Assembly (NCBI RefSeq): GCF_023656745.1
Contig: NZ_JAMOKO010000005.1
Coordinates: 1-64,000, forward strand
Source of the DNA: Collinsella sp. BG-O-102
GTDB taxonomy: Bacteria > Actinomycetota > Coriobacteriia > Coriobacteriales > Coriobacteriaceae
DNA length: 64,000 nucleotides
Reading direction: 5' to 3'
A program made the position numbers and the translations under genes. Shown piece by piece: positions 18,113-28,000 of the stretch; position 1 is the first letter of the stretch; each line of letters starts with the position of its first letter. Under the pieces are notes generated by a model that was not told where the DNA came from, made no database searches, and saw only the letters and a program-made list of their open reading frames with translations.

Positions 18113-20290
18113 ATGTCCGAGCTGTGCTCCGTGCCGCGCGTCTCGGAGCGCTTTGCCCAGAGCAATGCGCTCGACGAGGATATCGCGCGACTCAAATATG
18201 TTTCGGGTAAACGTGAGGAGGCCCTTCGCCGTCTGGGAATTCGGACGGTGGGGGACCTCCTTCTCCATATCCCTCATCGATACCTCGACTTTACCCGTTC
18301 GTGGTCCATTGAGATGGCGCCCATCGGTACCGTGTGCACCATCATCGCCACGGTCGACCGTATCGTCCAAAAGCAGCCGCGTCCGCGCATGCAGGTGACT
18401 GAGGTCTCACTTGTTGACGAGACGGGCGTGCTGCAGGTCGCCTTTTTCCGCCAGCCCTGGATTGCCCAGCAGCTTAAGCAGGGCGACCGCCTAGCCGTGA
18501 TGGGCAAGGTCGAGTTTGCCTACGGTTTTAAGCAGATGGCCTCGCCGCACTTTGAAAAGCTCGAGGACGGGCGCGCCGCAGGCACCATCCTGCCGGTCCA
18601 TTACGTGAGTGATGGCGTGAGCCAGGCGTGGATGCGCCGCATCGTAAGCGGCGCACTCGAGGTCGTCGGCAATCCCTTCGACCCGATTCCCGCACGCTTG
18701 CGCGTCAAGCGCCGCCTGATGAGCAATGCCCGCGCGCTGCGCTCAATTCACTTTCCATCGAGCATGGCCGAGCGCGATATCGCGCGTCGTCGCCTTGCCT
18801 ATGAGGAGTGCCTCTGCCTTCAGTTGGCGCTGCGTTTGCGCAACGACGGCGGCCTGGTCGATGTGGTGCCCTATGCTCACACCGCGGGCGAGCACCTGGC
18901 CGCGCTCAAGCAAGCCCTGCCGTTTTCGCTGAGCGACGAGCAGGAGGCCGCATTCCAAGACATCCTGCATGACATGTGCGATGGCGTGCGCGTGATGAAC
19001 CGTCTGCTGCTGGGCGATGTCGGTACCGGTAAGACCGCCGTTGCCGCCTGCGCGCTGGCTGTGGCTGCCGATAGCGGCACGCAGGCCTGCGTTATGGCGC
19101 CCACGGGCGTGCTGGCGCGCCAATATGCCGATAAGACCGGCCCTCTGCTCTCGCAGGCCGGCATGTCCTGGGCGCTTCTGACGGGGGCCACGCCGGCGGC
19201 TGAGCGTGAGCAGATCCATGCGCAGCTGAAATCGGGCGAGCTCGACGTGCTCTTTGGCACCCACGCGGTGCTTTCGGATAACGTTGCGTTCAAGCAACTG
19301 TCCCTCGTGGTCATCGATGAACAGCACCGCTTTGGTGTGGGCCAGCGCAACGCCCTACGCGCGAAGGGCCCCGGTGCCGATCTGCTCGTTATGACGGCAA
19401 CGCCCATCCCGCGTACGCTGGCGCTTTCGGTCTACGGCGATCTGGACACGAGTATCATCCGCCATCGGCCAGTCCCTGGCGCTGGCGTGACGACGCGTGT
19501 TCTCACCGAGTCGAGCCGCGACCTCGCCTATGGCGCCATCCGCGAGGCACACGAAAAGGGTCAGCAGGCCTACGTGATTTGCCCGCTTGTGGAGCCGAGC
19601 GACTCGGCCGATGAACTGGAAGACGTGCCCGGTATTGCCCGCGACGATGAGGGCCGCGCAACCGTCCCCGTGCCGCTGCACGATACGGCAACCGAGCTCG
19701 ACCGCCTGCGCCTGGCGTTGCCGGGGCTTGCCATCGAGCGCCTTCACGGCCGCATGCCAGCGGGGGAGAAGGACCAGGTTATCGATGCCTTCAAGCGTGG
19801 CGAGATCGATGTGCTCGTCTCGACTACGGTGGTCGAGGTGGGCGTCGACGTGCCCAACGCCACGGTCATGGTCATCGAGAACGGTGAGCGCTTTGGCTTG
19901 GCGGCTCTACACCAGCTGCGCGGCCGCGTGGGCCGCGGCAGCGTGTCGGGCACCTGCCTGGTCATGACGCACTCCAAGGGCAACGGCGGCGCGTCGGCGG
20001 CGCAAGACCGTCTCCAGTCGCTCGAAAAGACCTCGGACGGTTTTACGCTCGCCCAGATGGACCTGCGCCTGCGCCATGAAGGCGAAATCCTGGGGTACCG
20101 TCAGCATGGTGGTGTGACCCTGCGCTTTGTCGACCTGGATGCCGACGAGGAACTGATTGAATGGGCCCATTTGGACGCGGTCGAGCTCTTGCGGTATGCT
20201 TGCAACCTTGACTCTGTGGCGACGCGTCCCTTGCGCGACGTGGTCGCCATGCGTTATCGACATATCTTTAAGGAGGTCAGCGGAGGATGA
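18113..20290 (+). CDS. recG: ATP-dependent DNA helicase RecG
   Basis: Remodels branched DNA and stalled forks. The 725 aa product has the wedge/OB domain first (IGTVCTIIATVDRI...VSLVDETGVLQVAFF), then helicase motifs: Walker A GDVGTGKT, DEQH box VVIDEQHRFG, TATPIPRTL (motif III) and the QLRGRVGRG motif VI. It starts 9 nt after the fakA stop and overlaps rsmD by 4 nt, an order (fakA-recG-rsmD-coaD) shared with many Gram-positives. Confidence 0.96.
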   Translation: MSELCSVPRVSERFAQSNALDEDIARLKYVSGKREEALRRLGIRTVGDLLLHIPHRYLDFTRSWSIEMAPIGTVCTIIATVDRIVQKQPRPRMQVTEVSLVDETGVLQVAFFRQPWIAQQLKQGDRLAVMGKVEFAYGFKQMASPHFEKLEDGRAAGTILPVHYVSDGVSQAWMRRIVSGALEVVGNPFDPIPARLRVKRRLMSNARALRSIHFPSSMAERDIARRRLAYEECLCLQLALRLRNDGGLVDVVPYAHTAGEHLAALKQALPFSLSDEQEAAFQDILHDMCDGVRVMNRLLLGDVGTGKTAVAACALAVAADSGTQACVMAPTGVLARQYADKTGPLLSQAGMSWALLTGATPAAEREQIHAQLKSGELDVLFGTHAVLSDNVAFKQLSLVVIDEQHRFGVGQRNALRAKGPGADLLVMTATPIPRTLALSVYGDLDTSIIRHRPVPGAGVTTRVLTESSRDLAYGAIREAHEKGQQAYVICPLVEPSDSADELEDVPGIARDDEGRATVPVPLHDTATELDRLRLALPGLAIERLHGRMPAGEKDQVIDAFKRGEIDVLVSTTVVEVGVDVPNATVMVIENGERFGLAALHQLRGRVGRGSVSGTCLVMTHSKGNGGASAAQDRLQSLEKTSDGFTLAQMDLRLRHEGEILGYRQHGGVTLRFVDLDADEELIEWAHLDAVELLRYACNLDSVATRPLRDVVAMRYRHIFKEVSGG

Positions 20291-20943
20291 GAATCATCGG
20301 CGGCGAATGGCGCGGTCGTAAGATCGAGGAGCCCCGTGGTCGCGATGTCACCCGCCCCACGACTGATCGCGTGCGCGAGGCGTGCGCTTCTATGGTCATG
20401 TCGGCATTCGATTTCGATTTGGACGAGGTTCGTGTGCTGGACGCTTTTGGCGGCTCCGGTGCCTTAGGGTTAGAGATACTCTCTCGTGGGGCCCGCTCGC
20501 TCACGACGTTTGAGATCGATCGCAACGCCGCGCGGCTCATTACCAAGAATATCGAGTCGCTCTGCCGTGACCGTGCGCGTTGGCGCGTGGTCACGGGCGA
20601 CATGCTGGCGAGTGCCTCGCGCGGTCGTGTACCGGGCGGCCCCTTTGATCTGGTCCTGCTCGACCCGCCCTATGCTTTTGGTGCCGAGCCGGTCGAGGAA
20701 CTGCTGCAGAATCTGGCCCAGCAGGGTCTGCTTGCGTCTGGCGCTTACGCCCTGTTTGAGCATGCCGCCGCCGATGCGGGCGCGCATCCGGCAGGCTTTG
20801 AGACTGTACGTGAGAAACGCTACGGCATTACCTCGGTCGACCTGCTTCGTTGGGTCGACGATAACGATGGTGAAGGCGTCAGCGCCGGCGCAAATGCCGA
20901 GAACAACGATGCCACGACGTTTCAGGAGGACGCCCATGAATGA
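20287..20943 (+). CDS. rsmD: 16S rRNA (guanine(966)-N2)-methyltransferase
   Basis: Methylates G966 of 16S rRNA. The 218 aa product starts MRIIGGEWRGRKI, has the SAM-binding loop LDAFGGSGALGLEILSRGA and the catalytic LLDPPYAF (the (N/D)PPY motif). The last about 30 residues form a polar extension beyond the fold. It overlaps recG by 4 nt (ATGA) and coaD by 8 nt. Confidence 0.95.
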   Translation: MRIIGGEWRGRKIEEPRGRDVTRPTTDRVREACASMVMSAFDFDLDEVRVLDAFGGSGALGLEILSRGARSLTTFEIDRNAARLITKNIESLCRDRARWRVVTGDMLASASRGRVPGGPFDLVLLDPPYAFGAEPVEELLQNLAQQGLLASGAYALFEHAAADAGAHPAGFETVREKRYGITSVDLLRWVDDNDGEGVSAGANAENNDATTFQEDAHE

Positions 20944-21433
20944 CACCATCAACCGCGTGATCGTCCCGGGCACCTTTGATCCCATCACGTTTGGCCATAT
21001 CGATGTGATCCGCCGCGCCCGCCGCATCTTTCCCAGCGTGATCGTCGCTGTTGCCGAGTCGCAGGGTAAAAACGGTGTGGGCACCACGTTTACGCTCGAT
21101 GAGCGCGTGGCGCTGGCCCGCGAGGCGCTTGGTGATATCGACGGCGTCGAGGTCCTGCCCTTTACCGGCCTCTTGGTCGACTTCGCTCGCGAGCAGGGGG
21201 CGGGGGCCGTGGTCAAGGGCCTGCGCGCCATGACCGACTTTGAGTACGAGCTGCAGCAGGCCGACCTCAACTATCGCTTGGATAACGAGCTGGAGTCCAT
21301 CTTTGTCATGAGCGCGCCGCAGTACGGCTATATCTCGAGCTCGGTTGTTCGCCAGATCGCCTCGCTCGGTAGTGACGTATCGACGTTTGTCCCGCCCAAC
21401 GTGGTCGAATCGCTCAAACATCGCTTTTCGTGA
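20936..21433 (+). CDS. coaD: Pantetheine-phosphate adenylyltransferase
   Basis: Adds AMP to 4'-phosphopantetheine in coenzyme A synthesis. The 165 aa product starts MNDTINRVIVPGTFDPITFGHIDVI, the nucleotidyltransferase signature with TxGH, has KGLRAMTDFEYE for substrate binding and YISSSVVRQIASLG near the end. GGAGG lies 6 nt before the ATG inside rsmD. Confidence 0.96.
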   Translation: MNDTINRVIVPGTFDPITFGHIDVIRRARRIFPSVIVAVAESQGKNGVGTTFTLDERVALAREALGDIDGVEVLPFTGLLVDFAREQGAGAVVKGLRAMTDFEYELQQADLNYRLDNELESIFVMSAPQYGYISSSVVRQIASLGSDVSTFVPPNVVESLKHRFS

Positions 21434-21457
21434 CGTTTCTTATTGCCTGGTGGCATG

Positions 21458-21466
21458 TGGTAAACT
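21458..21466 (+). promoter_or_regulatory. Candidate extended -10 promoter for the coiled-coil/DUF177/rpmF group
   Basis: TGG directly precedes TAAACT, an extended -10 arrangement, about 36 bp before the start at 21502. TTGCCT (21443-21448) is too close to be a -35 box, so the call rests on the extended element. Confidence 0.35.
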
Positions 21467-21501
21467 AGCACGATGATATGTTACCTATGAAAGGAGACCG
21501 G

Positions 21502-21999
21502 ATGCCGGGCGAGAATTTTCCTGGCGATAGGATCGTCAGCTTGGTCGATGAGCTCGAAGGGCTGATCGAGGAAGCCAAGCCGCCTTTCGGCAAGAACGCT
21601 CAGTTCAAGGTCATCGACGCCGACGTGTTCTTCAACATCCTCGACGAGATCCGCATGAGCTATCCCGAGGAGTGGCAGAAGTCCCGCCGTATCCTTAAGG
21701 AGCGCGAGGAGCTCATGGCTTCCGCCGCCGCCCAGGCCGATTCCATCATCGCTGACGCTCAGCAGCAGGCCCTCACCATTGCCGGTGAGCAGGAAATCGT
21801 CCGCCTTGCGCAGCAGCAGGCCGACGACATCCGCGATCGTGCCCAGCAGTACGAGCGCGAGACGCGTTATGCTGCCGAGGACTATGCAGAGCAGGTCTTT
21901 ACGCACCTGGAGGAGAACCTCAAGAGCCTGACCGGCACCGTTACCCGTTGCCGTCAGCAGCTCAACGAGGGTGCCGCCCAACAGAATGGTCAGTGGTAA
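21502..21999 (+). CDS. Coiled-coil protein of unknown function
   Basis: The 165 aa product has a short N-terminal segment (IVSLVDELEGLIEEAK), a folded part around VIDADVFFNILDEIRMSYPEEW, and a long Ala/Gln/Glu-rich helix (about 65-155) resembling ATP-synthase b-subunit or DivIVA-type coiled coils. I do not recognise a characterised family. The ATG at 21502 has AAGGAGA 4-5 nt upstream; an earlier ATG at 21478 lacks a site. Its stop overlaps the DUF177 gene by 1 nt (TAATG), so the two are probably translated together. Confidence 0.8.
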   Translation: MPGENFPGDRIVSLVDELEGLIEEAKPPFGKNAQFKVIDADVFFNILDEIRMSYPEEWQKSRRILKEREELMASAAAQADSIIADAQQQALTIAGEQEIVRLAQQQADDIRDRAQQYERETRYAAEDYAEQVFTHLEENLKSLTGTVTRCRQQLNEGAAQQNGQW

Positions 22000-22553
22000 T
22001 GGCTGAGTTCCCGAGCGTTACCGTCGATCTTTCCGAGCAGCTCGAGTTTCCTGGAGATTCGTATCCGCTGACCGGTAAGGTCGATGTCGCCACCTACACG
22101 GTGGGCGAGAAGGAGTACCAGCTTCAGGACGGCATCGACTACGATGTTGTCTTTACCAATGCCGGTACCGGTGTCTTGCTCACGGGCATGGTCCGCGCGC
22201 ACGCCACCGGCGAGTGCGACCGTTGCCTGGAGCCTGCCTCGTTTGATATCGCCGGCGAAATCGAGGAGTTCTACCTCTTTGAGGAGCCCGAGGATCCCGA
22301 GGCCTACGAGGACGGCTACGAGCTCCTGGGTGAGGACCGTCTCGTCGATCTGGGCGAGCCCATCAATGACGCGGTCGTTATGGACACGCCGTTTGTGGTG
22401 CTCTGCAAGCCCGATTGCCGTGGTCTGTGCCCCACATGCGGTTGCAATCTCAACGTCGAGCAATGCGATTGCGCCGCCCAGGCAGAGGCGGAATGGGCCG
22501 CTGCCACGGAAAATCCATTTGCAGCATTGAAGAATCTCAAGCTCGATGAGTAA
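21999..22553 (+). CDS. DUF177 (YceD) family protein
   Basis: YceD proteins nearly always precede rpmF; a role in 23S rRNA or L32 biogenesis has been proposed. The 184 aa product has the family's ECDRCLEP motif and the end CRGLCPTCGCNLNVEQCDC, cysteine clusters that likely bind metal. The acidic central stretch EEFYLFEEPEDPEAYEDGYE is typical. Start by TAATG overlap; rpmF follows after 64 nt. Confidence 0.9.
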   Translation: MAEFPSVTVDLSEQLEFPGDSYPLTGKVDVATYTVGEKEYQLQDGIDYDVVFTNAGTGVLLTGMVRAHATGECDRCLEPASFDIAGEIEEFYLFEEPEDPEAYEDGYELLGEDRLVDLGEPINDAVVMDTPFVVLCKPDCRGLCPTCGCNLNVEQCDCAAQAEAEWAAATENPFAALKNLKLDE

Positions 22554-22617
22554 AACTGTGGTAGTATCGCTACTTGCGCGTAATCGCCACACTGGATAGT
22601 TCATAAGGAAGGTCACT

Positions 22618-22797
22618 ATGCCCGTACCTAAACAAAAGCAGGGTCGTATCCGCACTCACACCCGTCGTTCCGCCAACATGAAGATTACGGCTGCGGCTCA
22701 GTCCACGTGCCCCCGTTGCGGCGCTGTCAAGCTTCCGCACCATGTGTGCCCCAGCTGCGGTTTCTACAAGGACCGCGAGGTTATCGTTACCGAGTAA
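22618..22797 (+). CDS. rpmF: 50S ribosomal protein L32
   Basis: A 59 aa protein: MPVPKQKQGRIRTHTRRSAN followed by a four-cysteine zinc ribbon (CPRC ... CPSC) and the FYKDREVI end typical of zinc-type L32. AAGGAAGG lies upstream of the ATG. Its place between the DUF177 gene and plsX is the standard order. Confidence 0.97.
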   Translation: MPVPKQKQGRIRTHTRRSANMKITAAAQSTCPRCGAVKLPHHVCPSCGFYKDREVIVTE

Positions 22798-22837
22798 CGG
22801 TATACTCTGGATGCGATGCCGTTCCAAATGGAACCAC

Positions 22838-22866
22838 AATGGCCGGCTCAATGAGTCGGCCATTTT
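22838..22866 (+). terminator. Intrinsic terminator between rpmF and plsX
   Basis: AATGGCCGGCTC (22838-22849) pairs with GAGTCGGCCATT (22853-22864), with one G-U pair, around AAT, followed by TTTTTG. It ends 6 nt before the plsX Shine-Dalgarno (AAGGAG, 22872-22877), so plsX transcription probably depends on read-through. Confidence 0.8.
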
Positions 22867-22884
22867 TGTATAAGGAGTATGTTT

Positions 22885-23904
22885 ATGAGTAACGTTCGCG
22901 TTTGTGTAGACGTTGTGGGCGGAGACGAGAAACCTCAGGTTGTTCTCGATGGTATCGAGGCTGCACTTGCCGCCGATCCCGATATCGAGGTCTTGGCAGC
23001 TGGCCCCGCCGAAATCGTCAATCCCTTTGCCGCTTCCCATGCACGTGTTGAGGCCCTTGAGGCACCCGACGTTATCGCCATGGATGACGATCCCATTCGC
23101 GCCGTGATGACCAAACGCAAGTCGTCGATCGTGCTGTCGTGCCGCGCCATCAAGAAGGGAAATGCGGACGCGTTCTTCTCCGCCGGCTCCACCGGCGCCA
23201 TGACCGCTGCCGCCACCGCCTATGTGACGCCGTTTAGGTATCAGGCCGAAGGCAAGAAGCAGCCGGTGCGCCCCTGTCTGACCAATGCGCTGCCCAATCG
23301 TGCCGGCGGTCTGACGGTGCTGTGCGACATGGGTGCCAACCCCGATGTCGAGGTTGACGATATGGTGCGTTTTGCCCAGATGGGCAGCGCCTATGCCCGC
23401 GTCGTCCTGGGCATCGAGCATCCTCACGTGGGCCTGCTCGCCAACGGCACCGAGGACGAGAAGGGCTCCAACTTTACCAAGGCCTGTTTCCCTGCTATGA
23501 AGGCCGCCGTTCCCGGCTTTGTTGGTAACTGCGAGGGCACCGACCTCACCTCAGGTAACTTCGATGTCATCGTTGCCGATGGCATGTCGGGCAATATTGC
23601 GCTCAAGGCCACCGAGGGCGCTGCCAAGTTTTTGCTGCAGGAGCTCAAGGGCGCCTTTATGGCCTCGCTCGGCACCAAGATCGCCGCGCTGCTCATTAAA
23701 AAGCAGATGCGCGAGATCAAGGCCAAGCTCTCTGGCGACGCCAAGGGCGGCGCGATTCTTCTGGGCCTGCGCGGCGTGGTCCTGATCGGCCATGGTGCCA
23801 CCTCAGTCGAGGCTGTCAAAAACGGTACGCTCGCGGCGGCCGAAGCCGTGCGCGCCGGGCTGGTCGAGAATGTCGCCAACTCTATGGATGGTATCGTTTT
23901 ATAA
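22885..23904 (+). CDS. plsX: Phosphate acyltransferase PlsX
   Basis: Makes acyl-phosphate from acyl-ACP (or from FakA-derived acyl-phosphate) for phosphatidic acid synthesis at the membrane. The 339 aa product has the DVVGGDEKP start (usually D-x-MGGD), SAGSTGAMTAAA, CDMGANPDV and the GMSGNIALKATEG motif. The ATG at 22885 is 7 nt from AAGGAG; the ATG at 22879 is too close to it. Confidence 0.95.
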   Translation: MSNVRVCVDVVGGDEKPQVVLDGIEAALAADPDIEVLAAGPAEIVNPFAASHARVEALEAPDVIAMDDDPIRAVMTKRKSSIVLSCRAIKKGNADAFFSAGSTGAMTAAATAYVTPFRYQAEGKKQPVRPCLTNALPNRAGGLTVLCDMGANPDVEVDDMVRFAQMGSAYARVVLGIEHPHVGLLANGTEDEKGSNFTKACFPAMKAAVPGFVGNCEGTDLTSGNFDVIVADGMSGNIALKATEGAAKFLLQELKGAFMASLGTKIAALLIKKQMREIKAKLSGDAKGGAILLGLRGVVLIGHGATSVEAVKNGTLAAAEAVRAGLVENVANSMDGIVL

Positions 23905-23971
23905 GAGCGAGTTAGAGCGCTGTTATGTGCTTCGCGGTGCACGCCGTGGGGTAGAATCAGAACCGTGTCTT

Positions 23972-23991
23972 GGTACCGCCCGGGCGGTACC
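23972..23991. promoter_or_regulatory. Perfect 20-bp palindrome in the acpP leader
   Basis: GGTACCGCCCGGGCGGTACC is an exact palindrome, 38 bp before the acpP start and 15 bp after a TAGAAT -10-like box (23952-23957). ATTCTTTT follows, so it may be a terminator of plsX transcripts (8-bp stem, CCGG loop) or an operator for acpP. Confidence 0.6.
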
Positions 23992-24028
23992 ATTCTTTTG
24001 GTATTCATGCACTATGAGAGGAAGCGCT

Positions 24029-24271
24029 ATGGACCGCTCCGAAATCTTCGACAAGATCGCCGAGGTCGCTGCTGACGTTCTGGGCGTCGATGTTGCCGAA
24101 ATTAGCGAGGAGACCACCTTTGACGACCTCGATGCCAACTCGCTCGAGCGCCTGCAGCTGGTTACGGCTATCGAGGACGAGTTCAACCTCGAGATCGATG
24201 ACGAGACCCTGCTCTCGCTCAACTCTGTCGCCGACGCCGTCGACGCTATCGAAGCTGCCAAGGAGGCCTAA
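24029..24271 (+). CDS. acpP: Acyl carrier protein
   Basis: Carries acyl chains on phosphopantetheine during fatty acid synthesis. The 80 aa acidic product has the attachment site at Ser38 in DLDANSLERLQL (commonly D-S-L; here N-S-L) and the FNLEIDDETLLSL helix. The ATG at 24029 has AGAGGAAG upstream; the open frame before it is not coding. It precedes rnc by 3 nt, so the ACP/RNase III pair is coupled. Confidence 0.95.
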   Translation: MDRSEIFDKIAEVAADVLGVDVAEISEETTFDDLDANSLERLQLVTAIEDEFNLEIDDETLLSLNSVADAVDAIEAAKEA

Positions 24272-24274
24272 GTC

Positions 24275-25000
24275 TTGGCTTTATCCGACCGACTTACGCG
24301 CGCCCAGGAAATCCTGGGCCACGAGTTCAACAATAAGGTGCTGCTGCGCGCGGCCCTTACGCATCCCTCGGCAGTCGAGGGACAGCCGGTTTCTGCCAGC
24401 TATGAGCGCCTTGAGTTCTTGGGCGATTCCATTTTGGGCGCTGTGGTCGCACGCTCCCTGTTTGAGTCCTATCCGGAGTTTGACGAGGGCAAGCTCACGC
24501 GCCTGAAGGTGTCGCTTGTCTCGGGTGCTACGCTGTCCGAGGTTTCTCACGAGCTGGGCATCGACGACATCATCATCTTTGGTGCCTCTGAGACCGGTAC
24601 TGGTGCGCGCGGCCTGCATTCGGCCCTCGAGAACGTCTATGAGTCGCTCGTGGGTGCGCTGTACCTGGATGCCGGCTGGGATGCGGCGGCGGAGTTCATT
24701 CACCGTACGCTTAAGCCGCATTTGGCTTCCGAGCGTGCCGAGCATCCTGCGAACCCCAAGTCGTTTTTGCAGGAGTGCGTGCAGGCCGACGGTCACGAGC
24801 CCCCAGCGTATAAGCTCGTTGGCTCCGAGGGCCCGGCGCATGCGCCCACCTTTACCGCCGTGGTGTTGATCGATGGTATTCGCCAGGGTCGCGGCTCCGG
24901 CTCCTCAAAGAAGGAAGCCGAGGGAGCCGCCGCGCTCGAAGCGCTCGACCGCATGGGTTACACCACCAACGGCGTGATTCTGAACAAGAAGCACGTGTAA
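24275..25000 (+). CDS. rnc: Ribonuclease III
   Basis: Cleaves double-stranded RNA in rRNA processing. The 241 aa product has the catalytic signature ERLEFLGDSILG (about 44-55), the second acidic site NVYESLVGALYLD, and a C-terminal double-stranded RNA-binding domain from about 165 (PKSFLQECVQADGHEPPAYKL... GSSKKEAEGAAA). The start is TTG at 24275, chosen because AAGGAGG ends 6 nt upstream inside acpP. Confidence 0.95.
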   Translation: MALSDRLTRAQEILGHEFNNKVLLRAALTHPSAVEGQPVSASYERLEFLGDSILGAVVARSLFESYPEFDEGKLTRLKVSLVSGATLSEVSHELGIDDIIIFGASETGTGARGLHSALENVYESLVGALYLDAGWDAAAEFIHRTLKPHLASERAEHPANPKSFLQECVQADGHEPPAYKLVGSEGPAHAPTFTAVVLIDGIRQGRGSGSSKKEAEGAAALEALDRMGYTTNGVILNKKHV

Positions 25001-25010
25001 GCGAGGAACC

Positions 25011-28000
25011 GTGTATCTCAAGTCCCTCACGCTCAAAGGGTTCAAGTCGTTTGCCGACCGCGCCCATATGACGTTTGAGCCGGGCCTGACCGTCATCGTC
25101 GGTCCCAACGGCTCGGGAAAATCGAACATCTCCGACTCGATTCTGTGGGTCCTGGGCGAGCAGAGTGCCAAGCAGCTGCGCGGCCAGGCCATGGAGGATG
25201 TCATCTTCTCGGGCTCGTCGGCGCGCAAGCCGGTGGGTGTCGCCGAGGTCACGCTGGTGCTCGATAACTCGGACCATATGCTGCCCGTCGACTTTGACGA
25301 GGTCGCTATTACCCGTCGCATGTACCGCTCGGGCGAAAGCGAGTACCTCATCAACTCGAGCCCGTGCCGCCTGATGGACATTCAGGACATCCTGCACGAT
25401 TCGGGCCTGGGCAAGGATACGCATTCCATCATCAGCCAGGGCAAGCTCGACGCCATTTTGCAGAGCCGCCCCGAGGAGCGCCGCGCCCTGATCGAGGAGG
25501 CTGCCGGCATCTCCAAGCATAAGCGCCGCAAGGAGCGTGCGCTCAAAAAGATTAAATCGATGGACGAGCACCTGACCCGTGCCCGCGACATCAATAAGGA
25601 GATCGCCCGCCAGCTGCGGCCGCTGGAGCGTCAGGTCGATCGCGCGCGCAAGTACAAAGAGCTGTCCTCGCGTGCGAACGAGCTTACGCAGATGCTGGCC
25701 GTCGACGAGCTCCGTTCGCTGCAGTCGCAGTGGAACGACCTGGAGAGCCGCTCCAAGGAGGGCGCTGCCGAGCTTGAGCTTGCGCAGTACCGCCTGGGCG
25801 AAAAGGAGCGCGAGCTCGAGAAGCTCCAGGTCATGCTCGAGGAAAAGGGCCTTTTTGTGGGCGATCTGGGCGAGCAGCGCCGCCATATGCAAGACGTGGT
25901 CGGCCGCATTAACTCCGATATGCGCCTGCTCGAGGAAAAAGGCCACAACATGGTGTCGCGCCTGTCCGACATGCGCGGCCAGATTTCGAGCTCCGAACAT
26001 CAGCGTCGTCGCGTGGTCGAGGAGCTCGAGGATGCGCGTGCCCAGCTTGAGGAAGTTACCGGTGCGCACATGCAGGCCCAGGACGACGTTGACGCCGCTG
26101 CTCCTGCCGCCGCCCAGCTCCACGAGCGTCGCGTTGCGCTCGACAATCAGATTTCGCAGCTTACGCGCGAGCAGCGCGATGTGCAGCGTGCGGCCGATAA
26201 CGCCGCGCTCGAGCTTGCCAAGGTGAAGGACTCGCTGAGCAACGCCGAGGTCGAGGACAACATGTACGCCTCGCGCCTGGAGCAGATCGACGAGCAGCTC
26301 GAGGAGGTCACGGCCTCGCTCGAGAGCCGTCGCGACCGCGCTGAGGAGCTCGAAGGTGCGCTCGATCAGGCTCGCCAAGCCCAGGTCGATGCGCGTGAGG
26401 CCACCGAGGTCGCCCGTGCGGCGTTGAAGGACCTGCGTAATCGCGAGAGCGAGGCGCGCAATAAACTGTCCGAGGTTCGCTCTGAGCTCGCGAGCCAAAA
26501 GAAGCTCGATGCCCGCATGGCTGACAGCTCGCCGCTTGTGAGCCGTCTGATGGGCGCGTTGGGCGATGATGTCTCGGGTCGTCTGGGCGATGTGCTCGAG
26601 GCCCCTCGTGAGCTCGAGGGTCTGGTCGAGCAGCTGCTTGCCGGCGATATCGATGCCCTGCTGTTTGATGACGCCGCCACGCTTGAGCGTGCCGGCCGTG
26701 CGGCTCTGGACCAAAAGAAGGCCTCAGGTGAGGCGCTGCTGATGGCGCGCGGCGTGAGCGGCGGTGCTGCTGCTAAGGGCGCTGCCGGTTCGCGTTTGGT
26801 CGATCGTCTGTCCGTGCGTTCCGGTTATGGCCCGGTTGTCGAGGCCCTGCTTGGCGGCTATTACGTGGTCGATGACTTGGCTGCCGCGCTGGCGGCACCA
26901 GTCGTTGACGGTGTGACCTATGTGACTCCCGATGGCGCCCGCGTGAGCTGTGGCGGCCTGGTGCGCGTTGGACTCGATGCCGGCGAGGCCTCGGGTGCCC
27001 TGGAGCGCAAGCGTCGTATTCGCGAGTTAGAGGGTCTGGAGCCCGATCTGGCTGCCGTGTTTGAGCATGTGTCGGATCAGGTCGTCGAGGTCAATGCGGC
27101 CGTCGAGGAGGCGCGTGCCGCCGAGGGCGATGCCGCCGGCGAGATTGCCCGTCTTGAGGGCGAGCGCCGCTCGCTGCTTTCCGAGATCGGCCGCCTGGAG
27201 CAAAGCGCCAACAATGCCGAGGTCGAGCGCGTGCGTATCTCCAAGCGCCGCGAGCAGGCCGCCGAGGCCGTTCGCGCTGCGCGTCCGCGCGTTGACGAGC
27301 TCACCCGTTCGCGCGACGAGGCCCGTGCGCAGACAAGCGACCTGGGTCTCCAGATTGCCGAAGCCAACGACGAACTCGATCGCGTGCGCCGTGACGATTC
27401 CGAGGCTGCCGGCAAGCTCGCCGATGCCAAGGTGCGCCTGGCCCAGACGAGCGAGCGCCTGCGTTCGCTGAAGGGCCGTGTGCCCGATCTGGAGCATCGC
27501 CTGGAGGGCATCGACCGCCGTATCCGCGGAACACGCCAGGCCTCGCGCTCGCTCGAATTGCTGCGCCTGCGCGTCGATCCCATGCACGAGCGCTATTCGG
27601 CCCTGCTGGAGCGCGCGTCGGATTGGGCCTCGCGTCTGCGTGACCAGGCTTCGCTCGAGGAGGCTGACTCGGCCTCGCTTAAGAAGACCATTGAGGACGC
27701 CAAGGCCGAGGTCTCCCGCGCCAAGGAGCGGGTCGATGCCGCCACCGCGACGCAAAACGAGTTCAAGGTCGCTCGCGGCAAGCTTGAGGTGCAGGTAGAG
27801 GCGGCTATCAAGGCCATTACCGCCGATGGCACCACGGTGCTCGAGGAGGCGCTCATGCTTCCTGCGCCCACCGACCGTGACGCTGCCGAGCGTGAGCTCA
27901 ACCAGCTCGTGCGCCAGATCAACAACCTGGGCCCTGTGAACCAGGTTGCCATGGAGGAGTACGAGCAGCTCAAGCGCCGCGCCGATTACATCGAGGAGCA

